This document shows positions 41,757 through 50,306 of a stretch of 64,000 nucleotides of DNA, one piece after another. Within the stretch, counting starts at the first letter, position 1, and each line of letters starts with the position of its first letter. A model generated the notes under the pieces. That model saw nothing but the letters and a program-made list of their open reading frames with translations. It did no database searches and was not told where the DNA came from. The translations under genes and the position numbers were made by a program. Location: the NCBI GenBank assembly GCA_013824615.1, contig PNOC01000006.1, positions 1 to 64,000 of the forward strand, in the 5' to 3' direction. Source of the stretch: Thermodesulfovibrio sp. Its GTDB lineage: Bacteria > Nitrospirota > Thermodesulfovibrionia > Thermodesulfovibrionales > UBA6898.

Positions 41757-43439
41757 CTATTTTGCGGCAGTTTTTGCAGCCAGGGCGTCATTGATAATCT
41801 TGATCCCCTTTTGAGACTCGTCCACCGACTTGGTCAAAGACTCACGGGCCATTTCCGGATTATGGAACCCGTCTGAATTCTCAGCGGTCCAGTACTCCCA
41901 CAGAATATGCGCACGCAGGTGCTGGTCCTGCGCCTTTTTGATCACTTCCTCCGAAAGACCGGCCTTCTTGCCTTCGACGATCTTGTCGATGACTGCTGAA
42001 AGGTGGAATTCGGCCTTCCTCATCTTGCCTCTGATATGGGCCTTTACCGAATCGATGGAGTAACGGGCCATTTCTTCGGTCCACTTTGGATGGCACTTCA
42101 GGCAAGTCTCCTTAAGCTGAACTTTCGGAGTTACCGCGTAGTGCGACGTATAAACCTTGCCTGCCTTGCTTTTCAGCTTCGGCGTATGACAACTGTCACA
42201 GCCGACCCCTGCCCTGGCATGCTTAGAATCATAGTAGGACTCTGATTCCGGATGCTGAGCCTTCCAGAGAAGACCACCGGTAATGCCGTGTTTGAAGTCA
42301 AGGAAATTGATCTGGTTCACATAATGCTCGTACAGACCGAATACATCTTTATAAGGGAAATGATTTGTCCTCTGGTCGGTCATCTTTACCGGCTCACCAG
42401 TCTTGGTGTCCGTCCCGGGATTACAGTTGTACTCAACATGACACTGGCCGCACTGAAGCCGGGTGTCATACTTATCGAGTATCGCAATCTTGCGGTTAAA
42501 GCCCCTGACGCCCATATCAATGACCTTGAAATTCGTGCGCTTCGGATCCTTGTGCCAGAGCGTATCTGCCTCTTTACGGGTCAGCGCCTGGATAAGACCG
42601 TCACGTACAATCCTGGGCTTGGCTGCATGAGGGTCGTGACAGGTGAAGCAGTTGAGACCGTGCTGCAGGTCCTTTACATATTCAACAACGTTTGACGTCC
42701 GCGACCAGGTTGCACCCTTGACCGGGTCTCCCATATAGGCCCATTTCAGAATCTGGTCCTGGGTCTTGCACTGCATACATACCGGGTTGGCTGCTGCTGC
42801 AGACTGAGGAATAAAGGTCTTATGCTCCTTGCTCTCCGGATACTTGTCAACCAGTACGTCCCAAACCTTGCCTTTGTCAAAGATATAGTTCCAGCCGTTC
42901 TTCCCCTGAAACCGTCCGCCAAAGGCGCGGTCAACCGCAAACTGGTCGACGAGCATGTTGATGTGGCTTCTCGTCGTGTTATGCTCCTTGGTAAACCCAT
43001 GACCTGCCATAAGTTTGTCCCAGTAAGGGTTTGGAGACCTGCCGGCGAGCTGAGATTTCTCGTCCCTTGCAGGCCGGTGATAGGCCTCCTGCATAAAGCT
43101 TTCGAACTGCTCCTTATGACATTGTCCGCAGGCCTGCCATGACATGTCCGTCGTTGGCCTCGTATCAGGCCCGGGATTATTGAGATGCTTATCGAGACCT
43201 TTGTGGCACTGCACACAGTTGAGTTTGGCGTGTTTTCCCATCTTGTGGAGTTCTTTCACCGGTGCATGACATCCGTAACACACCTCTGCTTTGACCGATT
43301 TTTCCTGCTGCGATGCCTCTTTCTCCGGTTTTGCCCCTGCCTCACCCTTTGGCTTTGCATCAGCGGATGACAGATACAGCCCTGACACAAAGACACTGCT
43401 TACAAACAAAGCAGCTACAGCAAACATTTTCCCTTTCAT
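41757..43439 (-). CDS. Octahaem cytochrome c nitrite reductase (ONR; NrfA-like)
   Basis: Periplasmic enzyme reducing nitrite (and possibly hydroxylamine) to ammonia. It has 560 residues, a signal peptide (1-28) and eight haem sites: CXXCH at 54, 75, 104, 264, 330, 414 and 446, and the catalytic CXXCK (CMQCK) at 221-225, where Lys replaces His as in NrfA. The last five haems follow the pentahaem NrfA order; the first three are the ONR extension known from Thioalkalivibrio. Active-site landmarks are CGQCHVEYNC (Tyr near the Ca site) and KAQHPESE (His). Single gene with its own terminator; an FNR-like box lies 150 bases upstream. Confidence 0.9.
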   Translation of the reverse strand: MKGKMFAVAALFVSSVFVSGLYLSSADAKPKGEAGAKPEKEASQQEKSVKAEVCYGCHAPVKELHKMGKHAKLNCVQCHKGLDKHLNNPGPDTRPTTDMSWQACGQCHKEQFESFMQEAYHRPARDEKSQLAGRSPNPYWDKLMAGHGFTKEHNTTRSHINMLVDQFAVDRAFGGRFQGKNGWNYIFDKGKVWDVLVDKYPESKEHKTFIPQSAAAANPVCMQCKTQDQILKWAYMGDPVKGATWSRTSNVVEYVKDLQHGLNCFTCHDPHAAKPRIVRDGLIQALTRKEADTLWHKDPKRTNFKVIDMGVRGFNRKIAILDKYDTRLQCGQCHVEYNCNPGTDTKTGEPVKMTDQRTNHFPYKDVFGLYEHYVNQINFLDFKHGITGGLLWKAQHPESESYYDSKHARAGVGCDSCHTPKLKSKAGKVYTSHYAVTPKVQLKETCLKCHPKWTEEMARYSIDSVKAHIRGKMRKAEFHLSAVIDKIVEGKKAGLSEEVIKKAQDQHLRAHILWEYWTAENSDGFHNPEMARESLTKSVDESQKGIKIINDALAAKTAAK

Positions 43440-43588
43440 AAAAGCTCCTCCTTTGTTGTGTTAACTTTCATCTCTGCCCGCAAACATGTCCACAGCATGA
43501 TCATGCTCCTCCTTGGGGAAGCAGGCCCACAGGCCCGTTCAATGAATTTTATTACACATATTAAAGTAGAGTGTCCGGGGTTAATATT

Positions 43589-43606
43589 CTATGATTAATA
43601 TCATAG
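43589..43606. promoter_or_regulatory. FNR/CRP-family-like operator upstream of the nitrite reductase
   Basis: CTATGAT-TAAT-ATCATAG is a perfect dyad whose core TGAT-N4-ATCA is the half-site arrangement of FNR/DNR regulators (TTGAT-N4-ATCAA). It lies 150 bases before the start codon, suiting activation under anoxic or nitrogen-oxide conditions. No regulator of that family is in the window. Confidence 0.5.
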
Positions 43607-43719
43607 TTAGACCTTCTGCACGCAATATTAAAAATATAAGGAAATTTGATATCTATAACTTCAGTATAGCGTGAGCAGTTGTAAAGTCAACAAATGAAGT
43701 GTGGAAATTCTGCAGGAAA

Positions 43720-43764
43720 TCGGTTGTGCCCGAAAAAAAAAGTTTCTTCCCGAAGCACAACCGA
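43720..43764. repeat. Long inverted repeat downstream of gpmA
   Basis: TCGGTTGTGC and GCACAACCGA form a perfect ten-base stem around a 25-base loop that contains nine consecutive A on the plus strand. It may end gpmA transcription (-) or be a small palindromic element. Confidence 0.45.
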
Positions 43765-43857
43765 CTAGATAATATTATATATATGTTTTAATTCAATATG
43801 TTGAACATAATAACTTAAAGTTATAGATTATACTCCTGTCGTTACAGACCCCGAAAT

Positions 43858-44607
43858 CTACTTCCCTGCCTTCCCCTGATCTGCTACTTTCTGTGCAGCT
43901 TTCTTGATCTCTTCAGGATCGCCGAGATAATAACTTTTAATAGGCTTGAGATCATCACTGAGTTCATAGACCAGGGGGACGCCTGTAGGGATATTCAGCT
44001 TGACGATCTCAGCATCAGGAATGTTATCAAGATGCTTCACCAGCGCCCTCAGGGAATTTCCATGTGCCGTTATCAGAACCCTTTTGCCTGATTGCAGCAT
44101 CGGGACGATATTTGCATTCCAATACGGAATACAGCGTGCAATCGTCTCTTTAAGACTCTCGGTAAGAGGCAGCTGATCCTCTCTGAGTCCTCTGTAGCGC
44201 TTATCGTGGCCCGGATACCGCTCATCGCTCTTTTCGAGCGGAGGCGGTGGAATGTCAAAACTCCTTCTCCAGATCAGCACCTGGTCATCGCCATATTTTG
44301 CCGAAGTCTCAGCCTTGTTAAGCCCCTGGAGAGCGCCATAGTGACGCTCGTTGAGCTCCCAGGCACGTATAACCGGGACCCAGAGAAGGTCCATGGCATC
44401 AGTCGCCAGCCAGAGGGTCCGGATCGCCCTCTTCAGCAGTGACGTAAAGGCCACATCAAATTCATACCCCTCGTCTTGCAGCAGCCGGCCGGCCTTCGTC
44501 GCCTCTTCGATCCCTTTTTCAGACAGGTCGACATCAGTCCATCCGGTAAATCTGTTCTCCTTGTTCCAGGTACTCTCCCCATGCCTGAGCAGTACGAGCT
44601 TGATCAT
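43858..44607 (-). CDS. gpmA: 2,3-bisphosphoglycerate-dependent phosphoglycerate mutase
   Basis: Glycolysis/gluconeogenesis enzyme, 249 residues. It has the phosphohistidine motif [29 protein letters not shown] (first His at residue 8), [14 protein letters not shown] and the second catalytic His in [18 protein letters not shown]. The ATG follows AAAGGGAATAAACG. It stands alone. The hydrophilic C-terminus ([20 protein letters not shown]) is usual. Confidence 0.96.
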   Translation of the reverse strand: MIKLVLLRHGESTWNKENRFTGWTDVDLSEKGIEEATKAGRLLQDEGYEFDVAFTSLLKRAIRTLWLATDAMDLLWVPVIRAWELNERHYGALQGLNKAETSAKYGDDQVLIWRRSFDIPPPPLEKSDERYPGHDKRYRGLREDQLPLTESLKETIARCIPYWNANIVPMLQSGKRVLITAHGNSLRALVKHLDNIPDAEIVKLNIPTGVPLVYELSDDLKPIKSYYLGDPEEIKKAAQKVADQGKAGK

Positions 44608-44722
44608 CGTTTATTCCCTTTCATGAATTGGTTTATGTATCTCCGGGACAGCAACGTCCCTGTAATTTTAAAGAAAACAGGCCTCGGTTGTACAGAAGCC
44701 GCACAATTAAATTGAAAATATC

Positions 44723-44861
44723 AGGACGGGTTTGTAAAAAGTTCGGAGACAAGGCGCGCAAGAAATGAGGAATGAGGCGTACTTACTGGTACGTCGCCCC
44801 ATATATGGCAATGAGCGTTTTGAAGCGCAACGCAGTATACGGACTTTTTACGAACCCGTCC
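44723..44861. mobile_element. MITE-like inverted-repeat element abutting the sensor-kinase stop codon
   Basis: The ends AGGACGGGTTTGTAAAAAGTC/T (44723) and its complement ACTTTTTACGAACCCGTCCT (to 44861) match over about 20 bases with one mismatch. The 139-base unit has no coding capacity; inside are GGCGTAC...GTACGTCGCC, further inverted segments. Its right end supplies part of the TAG stop of the neighbouring kinase gene. Such 'GTAAAAAGT' elements are widespread non-autonomous repeats in some bacterial genomes. Confidence 0.65.
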
Positions 44862-46342
44862 TATTTCGAAAGCTCCTGCTCCGTCCAGCGCACGGGGAAA
44901 GTCAGGGTGAAGGCCGTCCCCTTTCCCGGCTCACTCTTCACCTCAATTTCTCCCTTATGCTCCCCGACGATCTGCTTGGCCAGCGGCAGCCCCATACCAA
45001 GGCGGTTTTTCTTGGAACTGAAGAAGAGGCTGAAGATCTTTGACTGGTCCTCCGGTGGTATGCCGACGCCGTTATCAGTTACCACAAGCCTCACATGGTC
45101 CTCGTCTGCATCGGTGGCAACCGAAACCTCCCCCTCTTCAGAGGCCGATTCCAAAGCGTTCTTCAGAATATGAAGAATTGCCACCCGGAGAAGCTGCCGG
45201 TTGGCCATGCACCGCTTCGGCTCGGCAGCAAGGTTCAGCAGAAGGCGTATGCCCCTGGCCTTGCGGTCCTTTTCAACAAGCGGCAGGATGCTCGTGACGA
45301 TCTCATTGAGGTCTTCAAGTTTGAACATCGTCTGCTTCTTCTTAAGAACAGCCTCGTAATCCTTAACAATGGCATCCAGCTTCTGCGCCTCGATCAGCAT
45401 GTCCGTCATCCGGCCCCTGAGCGGTTCTGAAAGCTCTTCCTTCTTTAATATGCGATTAAACGTTGCAGCTATTGTTGTTGCCGGATTGCGGACACGGTCA
45501 GCAACACTAAGAGCTATGAGATTCATCGTCCGCTCGGTGATGATCGTCTCCATGTCATGGTTCAGGTTCATCAACTCAAGATTGACATCCTCTATCCGCT
45601 GCCTGTCCTCATCGGTTCTATTGTAGAGAGCTGAAAAACGCCTGAGGACAATTGACAGAATGACCGTCCCGAACAGCAGGTAGATGCCGGCAAAGACCAG
45701 GACGACCTTTCTCGCGTCAGCCAGAGGTACGCCGATCGGAATATAGACGAATGTGGCGTCAATAAGGTCTCCAGCCCTGACATTATATCCCCTCTTTGTT
45801 CCGTATCTCTCTCTGAACTCAGCCGGGGCATCCTCCGGATTACCGTGGCACTTCAGGCAATCCTCAGCAAACGGCTCTCCGGCAACCGCCATGCTGTAAA
45901 ACTGGGAACTGCCCCGGGACCTGAACCCGCTCCATTCCTTTACATTCCGGTTGGCGGCAAACCGGGCAATGATATTTTTTTCAAACTCATCAGCATCATT
46001 AAGAGGATTGGTAGCGTTTAAGGAGGCATTCTTGTACTGGTAGTTTGGCAGGTCTCTCTGGACCCTCATCGCTACATGTGAGGCAGCAAAAGACCGTGAC
46101 ATGCCCTGCACGATAAATCTTCCCGGAAGTTCCGTGTAAAAGAGCGGCCGCAGATCTTCCGCAATATAATGCTTGATCGCACTGAATGTAGTCAGGTACA
46201 GTCTTCCGGCCATTGCTGCATCTCTGATGGCATTCTCCCTGACAACAAGATAAGTCACGATTGTCATCAGTGAAAGAGAGACCACATAAATAGCTATCAG
46301 AAGCACGGTAAATCTCTTTTTCGGGCTCATGTCCTTTGCCAC
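44861..46342 (-). CDS. Membrane sensor kinase with haem-binding DUF3365 (Tll0287-like) domain
   Basis: Protein of 493 residues. Helix 11-33, a periplasmic DUF3365 domain (about 40-205) with a c-type haem site CLKCHGNP at 162-166, a second helix (212-234), a coiled linker, then a transmitter. The HATPase is complete (LLRVAILHILKNALESASEEG, VTDNGVGIPPED, MGLPLAKQIVGEHKGE). The phosphoacceptor region reads VADRVRNPATTI with Asp282 where His is expected, so ordinary autophosphorylation is doubtful. It probably senses redox state or a gas at the haem. Divergent from rluD; no response regulator alongside. Confidence 0.85.
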   Translation of the reverse strand: MAKDMSPKKRFTVLLIAIYVVSLSLMTIVTYLVVRENAIRDAAMAGRLYLTTFSAIKHYIAEDLRPLFYTELPGRFIVQGMSRSFAASHVAMRVQRDLPNYQYKNASLNATNPLNDADEFEKNIIARFAANRNVKEWSGFRSRGSSQFYSMAVAGEPFAEDCLKCHGNPEDAPAEFRERYGTKRGYNVRAGDLIDATFVYIPIGVPLADARKVVLVFAGIYLLFGTVILSIVLRRFSALYNRTDEDRQRIEDVNLELMNLNHDMETIITERTMNLIALSVADRVRNPATTIAATFNRILKKEELSEPLRGRMTDMLIEAQKLDAIVKDYEAVLKKKQTMFKLEDLNEIVTSILPLVEKDRKARGIRLLLNLAAEPKRCMANRQLLRVAILHILKNALESASEEGEVSVATDADEDHVRLVVTDNGVGIPPEDQSKIFSLFFSSKKNRLGMGLPLAKQIVGEHKGEIEVKSEPGKGTAFTLTFPVRWTEQELSK

Positions 46343-46420
46343 AGAAAGGCCTATAGTATTAAGACGTATGCAGCTTTGCTCATATCTACGTTATTATATA
46401 CCAGATTGGAGCATATACCT

Positions 46421-47368
46421 ATGGCAACAGATGACAGCAGGTCTTTACATTTCGTGGTCAGTCCTGACACGGACGATCAACGAATAGACGTACAGGCTTC
46501 CGGGTTGTCGGGGCTGACCCGTTCACGCATCCATAACCTTATTGAAGAGGGATTGCTGAAGGTAAACGGGGCGGCCACAAAACCCAACTACCGGACCCGG
46601 GCCGATGATACTATTGAGATAACACTGCCGGAGGAGTCGGGAGAACTGATCGCCGAGGATATTCCTTTGGATATCCTGTTTATGGATGAATCGATAATCG
46701 TGGTGAACAAGCCGCCGGGCATGGTCGTCTACCCCTCGACGGGACATGCCGGCGGAACACTGATGAATGCCGTTGCCTTTCATGCCCCGAGACTCGCAAC
46801 GATCGGGGGGCCCCTACGGCCGGGAACAGTGCACCGCATCGACAAAGACACCTCAGGCGTCATGATCATCGCCCTTGATGACACTGCCTACTACAACCTC
46901 GTGGCGCAGTTCAAGGAGCGTTCCATCTTCAGGAAATATCTGACGATCATTTACGGAGACATGAAGACGAACAGCGGAGAAATCAGCCTGAAGATAGGAA
47001 GGTCAGAAACCGACCGGAAGAAAATGTCTACCATGACCAGAAATGCAAAGGAAGCGCTCACCCGCTGGGTCGTGGTCGAGCGGTATCCTGGAGCCACGCT
47101 GATCGAGGCAAAACTCGGCACCGGCAGGACCCATCAGATCAGGGTGCATTTTTCTGCGGTCGGTCATCCGGTGATGGGAGATACCACGTATGGAAAGAAG
47201 ACCGTGCTCATGATAAAAGGCCGGAAGATCAGCTTCCCGCGCCAGATGCTGCATGCAGAAGTACTCGGGTTTGTCCATCCTATAACCAACGAGTACCTGG
47301 AGTTCAGGCGCGATATGCCGGAGGACATGAAAGAGATAATCAGACAGCTCAGGAATAGGGAGGAATAA
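46421..47368 (+). CDS. rluD: RluD-type 23S rRNA pseudouridine synthase
   Basis: From ATG 46421 (TTGGAG ribosome site) it has 315 residues: N-terminal S4 RNA-binding domain ([30 protein letters not shown]) and catalytic domain with the Asp motif [19 protein letters not shown] and [20 protein letters not shown]. It modifies uridines in helix 69 or related sites; RluA-class specificity within the family cannot be fixed by reading. The nitroreductase gene starts four bases after its stop. Confidence 0.92.
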   Translation: MATDDSRSLHFVVSPDTDDQRIDVQASGLSGLTRSRIHNLIEEGLLKVNGAATKPNYRTRADDTIEITLPEESGELIAEDIPLDILFMDESIIVVNKPPGMVVYPSTGHAGGTLMNAVAFHAPRLATIGGPLRPGTVHRIDKDTSGVMIIALDDTAYYNLVAQFKERSIFRKYLTIIYGDMKTNSGEISLKIGRSETDRKKMSTMTRNAKEALTRWVVVERYPGATLIEAKLGTGRTHQIRVHFSAVGHPVMGDTTYGKKTVLMIKGRKISFPRQMLHAEVLGFVHPITNEYLEFRRDMPEDMKEIIRQLRNREE

Positions 47369-47372
47369 AGGA

Positions 47373-47933
47373 ATGGATCTGTCAGAAGCAGTAAAAACAC
47401 GCAGAAGCGTCAGGAGATTCAGCAATCAGCCGGTTGAAGAGGAGAAGCTGCAGACCCTGCTGGAGGCGGTCCGCATGTCGCCCTCCTGGGCAAACAGGCA
47501 GTGCTGGCGGTTTGTGGTGGTCAGGGATCAAAAGACGCGTGAGGCCGTCAGTGAACTTTCTTATGTCGAAGCTTTTTTTGCACCGAAGGGGTACAAAGTG
47601 AACCCCGCAAAGAAGGGACTTGCCGAGGCACCGGTTGTTGTCGTTGCCTGTGCAGACCCGACTGAGTCCGGGGTACTCTGGGACCAGCCCTATTACATGA
47701 CAGACATAGGCATAGCCTCTCAGACGCTCATGCTGACTGCGCACAGCCTGGGGTTGGGGTCGGTCTTTGTCGGAGTTTTTGATGATAAAAAAATGCGAGA
47801 GCTTCTCGGCATACCTGAGGCAATAAAGATAGTCGGCCTCTTTCCCGTAGGATATCCCCAGGACAATACAGTAAAAGAAGGGCCGCCTAGAAAGCAGCTC
47901 AATGAGATCGTTCATTACGAGAAGTGGAAATAG
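47373..47933 (+). CDS. Nitroreductase family protein (FMN)
   Basis: Protein of 186 residues with the NADH/flavin-dependent nitroreductase fold: [56 protein letters not shown] and the C-terminal VGLFPVGYP. Substrate unknown; members act on nitroaromatics, quinones or flavins. GGGAGGAATAAAGG precedes the ATG and it is coupled to rluD. Confidence 0.88.
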   Translation: MDLSEAVKTRRSVRRFSNQPVEEEKLQTLLEAVRMSPSWANRQCWRFVVVRDQKTREAVSELSYVEAFFAPKGYKVNPAKKGLAEAPVVVVACADPTESGVLWDQPYYMTDIGIASQTLMLTAHSLGLGSVFVGVFDDKKMRELLGIPEAIKIVGLFPVGYPQDNTVKEGPPRKQLNEIVHYEKWK

Positions 47934-48134
47934 CAGGGGATTAAGGAAACAGAGGAGAGGGCAGACATCTCATAAACAGACTGAATCGACAGGATAATTA
48001 ATATGGCACCAGTATAACGGACGGCGACTGATTGATTGAGCTGGGATTCGGCTTGTTGCCTGGTATATGTTATTTTATAAGGTGTCGGCATTCTGTTTAT
48101 TCAGCATCCGCCCTCGCCTCTGCTATTTCCATAT

Positions 48135-48854
48135 ATGAATTTGCTGATGAATCTTATTCTGCTATTTCAAGAAGACTTCGTAGATACCGGACGGGTACTG
48201 CTCCGCGGCAGGCGTGCGGAGCATATACGCAAGGTCCATCGCGCCAAAGTCGGGGACGAACTGACTGTCGGGATTGCCGGTGGAAGTATCGGCAAGGGGA
48301 CGTTACGTTCGCTCGATAAGGACACTGCATTGATGGAGATATCACTTACGCAGAACCCACCACCTCCACTGCCGGTCACCCTTGTTCTTGCATTGCCGCG
48401 TCCGAAGGTACTCAGAAGGGTTTTACAGACTGTGACATCGATGGGGGTGAAAAAGATCTATCTGGTTAACGCATACCGTGTCGAAAAGAGTTACTGGCAG
48501 AGCCCGTTTCTGACAGATGACGCTATACGTCAGCAACTGATACTGGGGCTTGAGCAGGCAAGGGACACGATAATGCCGGAAATACTGCTGCGCCCATTAT
48601 TCAAACCGTTTGTCGAAGATGAACTGCCCGGGATTATGGCCGGAACAACAGCCCTTCTTGCAGATCCGGGAGCAGGGAATGAATGCCCGAGAAATCTGCG
48701 CGGGAGCATTACGCTGGCGATAGGTCCGGAGGGAGGGTTTATTCAGTACGAGCTTGATAAACTAGTTGAAAGCAGGTTCGAACCTGTCAGTATGGGGGAG
48801 AGAATACTGAGGGTAGAAGCGGCTGTGCCAGCCCTGCTGGCAAGATTGCTTTAA
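48135..48854 (+). CDS. rsmE: 16S rRNA m3U1498 methyltransferase RsmE
   Basis: SPOUT-class methyltransferase of 239 residues. N-terminal PUA-like domain (RVLLRGRRAEHIRKVHRAKVGD), then the knotted SAM-binding part with VTLVLALPRPKVLRRVLQTV, SMGVKKIYLVNAYRVEKSYW and the signature LAIGPEGGFIQYE, plus MGERILRVEAAVPALLAR. No clear ribosome site; the Met at 48147 (MNLILLFQEDF) is as likely. The 200 bases before it hold nothing I can name. Confidence 0.93.
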   Translation: MNLLMNLILLFQEDFVDTGRVLLRGRRAEHIRKVHRAKVGDELTVGIAGGSIGKGTLRSLDKDTALMEISLTQNPPPPLPVTLVLALPRPKVLRRVLQTVTSMGVKKIYLVNAYRVEKSYWQSPFLTDDAIRQQLILGLEQARDTIMPEILLRPLFKPFVEDELPGIMAGTTALLADPGAGNECPRNLRGSITLAIGPEGGFIQYELDKLVESRFEPVSMGERILRVEAAVPALLARLL

Positions 48855-48879
48855 TCCGTATAACCTGAGTCAAAACCAT

Positions 48880-48909
48880 TACATCCCCCTCCGGGGAGAA
48901 GGGGATGTA
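48880..48909. terminator. Hairpin between convergent rsmE and iscU
   Basis: ACATCCCC pairs with GGGGATGT around a GC-rich loop that can extend the stem. T-runs are weak on both sides, so the terminator role is inferred from position. Confidence 0.45.
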
Positions 48910-48927
48910 TGAGTACTTCAAAATAAA

Positions 48928-49299
48928 CTATTCTTTGTGCCTGCTCTTGTAGTCTTCAATCGCCTTTCTCAAGGCATCGGCCCCGAGGTTTGAGCAGTGC
49001 ATCTTCTGCGGAGGCAGGCCGCCGAGTTCCGCGGCAACAGCTTCTTTTGACATGGCATACGCCTCGTCGAGCGTCTTGCCTTTGACCATCTCGGTCACCA
49101 TGCTGCTGACCGCAATCGCCGCCCCGCAGCCGAAGGTCTTGAACTTGGCATCCGTAATAATGCCATCCTTGACCTTGATATAGATCTTCATGGCGTCGCC
49201 GCAGGTCGGATTGCCTTCCTGGCCAACACCGTCGGCGTCAGGCATATCGCCGACATTTCTCGGATTCGTAAAATGGTCCATCACTTTATCGCTGTACAT
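48928..49299 (-). CDS. iscU: Iron-sulfur cluster scaffold IscU/NifU-N
   Basis: Protein of 123 residues on which Fe-S clusters are built. All three ligand Cys and the Asp are present: GNPTCGDAMKIYI, TFGCGAAIAVSSMVTE and PPQKMHCSNLGADALR (here KMHC instead of KIHC; LPPVK motif as LPPQK). It follows fdhE by 77 bases and is not next to a cysteine desulfurase; the desulfurase-like gene is 10 kb away. A hairpin lies in its leader. Confidence 0.93.
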   Translation of the reverse strand: MYSDKVMDHFTNPRNVGDMPDADGVGQEGNPTCGDAMKIYIKVKDGIITDAKFKTFGCGAAIAVSSMVTEMVKGKTLDEAYAMSKEAVAAELGGLPPQKMHCSNLGADALRKAIEDYKSRHKE

Positions 49300-49309
49300 A
49301 ACGTCGTAT

Positions 49310-49342
49310 CATGCCGGAGCTTTAAATATGTCTGCCGGCATG
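49310..49342 (-). promoter_or_regulatory. Inverted repeat in the iscU leader
   Basis: CATGCCGG (49310-49317) and CCGGCATG (49335-49342) are perfect complements around 17 bases, 10 bases before the iscU start. It could be a leader hairpin or an operator. Confidence 0.35.
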
Positions 49343-49376
49343 CTCCTTTCCAGAATAAATAATATTAAAACGCTGT

Positions 49377-50306
49377 TTACTGTTTTATATTAGCATTTTT
49401 CAGCAGAGACCGGGAATAGCCACGGTCCTGTGCTATATAGTCAAGGTGCAGCGTTGCAAGATCTTCAACCGGAAGCATCTCCACAGGAGTCGCCTCAAAG
49501 GCTGTAATAACTTTGAGATAACCATGACACCTGTCGCAGACCTCCACTTTCATTCTTTCATTTTGATCTTCTGTGTAAAGCAGCCCGAGGGTATTGTGGT
49601 CTTCATTGCCGCAATACAGACACTGCAGCCGCCGAAAGGGCCAGTCAGCCCCGCATGTACCGCACCGCAGATGCTTAGCCTGGTTGTTCCCCTGAAGCTC
49701 GGCGAGAGTCGCTGCAGCGCCGCAGACAGGGCACTGCCCGCTGTCCCAGGGAACTCCCTCAATAAGAGGGGCCGCCTGCCTGCACAACTGCCGGAGGTAA
49801 GGTTCCATCGCATCGGACAACAGGGACCTGAGCAGGTCAGGGTCAAGGACAAGGTTCTCTGCTGCGCTAACAATACCTTCGGTGGCTCCGGAAGCAATAT
49901 CCGGCAATAGGCTGCCGACATCCAGCCTCTCCCCCTCAAGCGCCACGCGGATAGAACCAGCCTCGGCAGCATGAATCTTATTCAGACCCGTCGTCTCTTC
50001 CAGGGCTGACGCAAGACGCATCATTAAGCTGCAGACTTCGCGCTCGTCAATTTCAAGAGAAAGATCATGGAGAAGCGGCACTCCCTTCTCCAGTTTGGCA
50101 CGTGCCTCCTCCGGAGCTATGTCCACAGGTCTTGTAGAGATTTCGGCATCACGCAGGACCGGCAGTACTACCTCGTAGTAGCGGGCCGCTTCGCTCAGAT
50201 CAGGATTGTCCTTAACCACGCTCTGCAGGCGCTGCAATATCGGATCTTCAGGCGAATCTTCAGTATCGGCGGGATTTTTCAGGTCAGTCCTCCCCGCATG
50301 GCTCAT
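49377..50306 (-). CDS. fdhE: Formate dehydrogenase accessory protein FdhE
   Basis: Rubredoxin-like maturation factor of 309 residues for exported formate dehydrogenases. The C-terminal half has four Cys pairs (CPVCG, CGTCG, CLYCG, CDRCHG) as in FdhE, which keeps the enzyme competent before Tat export. The helical N-terminal part is more variable. Its ATG overlaps the fdhB stop (ATGA), so it is made with the enzyme. Confidence 0.9.
   Translation of the reverse strand: MSHAGRTDLKNPADTEDSPEDPILQRLQSVVKDNPDLSEAARYYEVVLPVLRDAEISTRPVDIAPEEARAKLEKGVPLLHDLSLEIDEREVCSLMMRLASALEETTGLNKIHAAEAGSIRVALEGERLDVGSLLPDIASGATEGIVSAAENLVLDPDLLRSLLSDAMEPYLRQLCRQAAPLIEGVPWDSGQCPVCGAAATLAELQGNNQAKHLRCGTCGADWPFRRLQCLYCGNEDHNTLGLLYTEDQNERMKVEVCDRCHGYLKVITAFEATPVEMLPVEDLATLHLDYIAQDRGYSRSLLKNANIKQ

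Larger units (their letters stand above)
43440..43857 (-). promoter_or_regulatory. Intergenic region upstream of the nitrite reductase gene
   Basis: No ORF. It holds the FNR-like dyad at 43589-43606 and a long inverted repeat at 43720-43764, described separately. Otherwise it is AT-rich, with GGAGGAGCTTTT as ribosome site of the cytochrome gene. No tRNA or known riboswitch was seen. Confidence 0.4.

Noticed and set aside
43440-43857. GEMM-type cyclic-dinucleotide riboswitch before the multihaem cytochrome
   Set aside because: None of the conserved GEMM stretches is present on either strand.
48770-48795. tRNA-like T-arm sequence GGTTCGAACC
   Set aside because: It is a chance palindrome inside rsmE coding sequence; no cloverleaf surrounds it.
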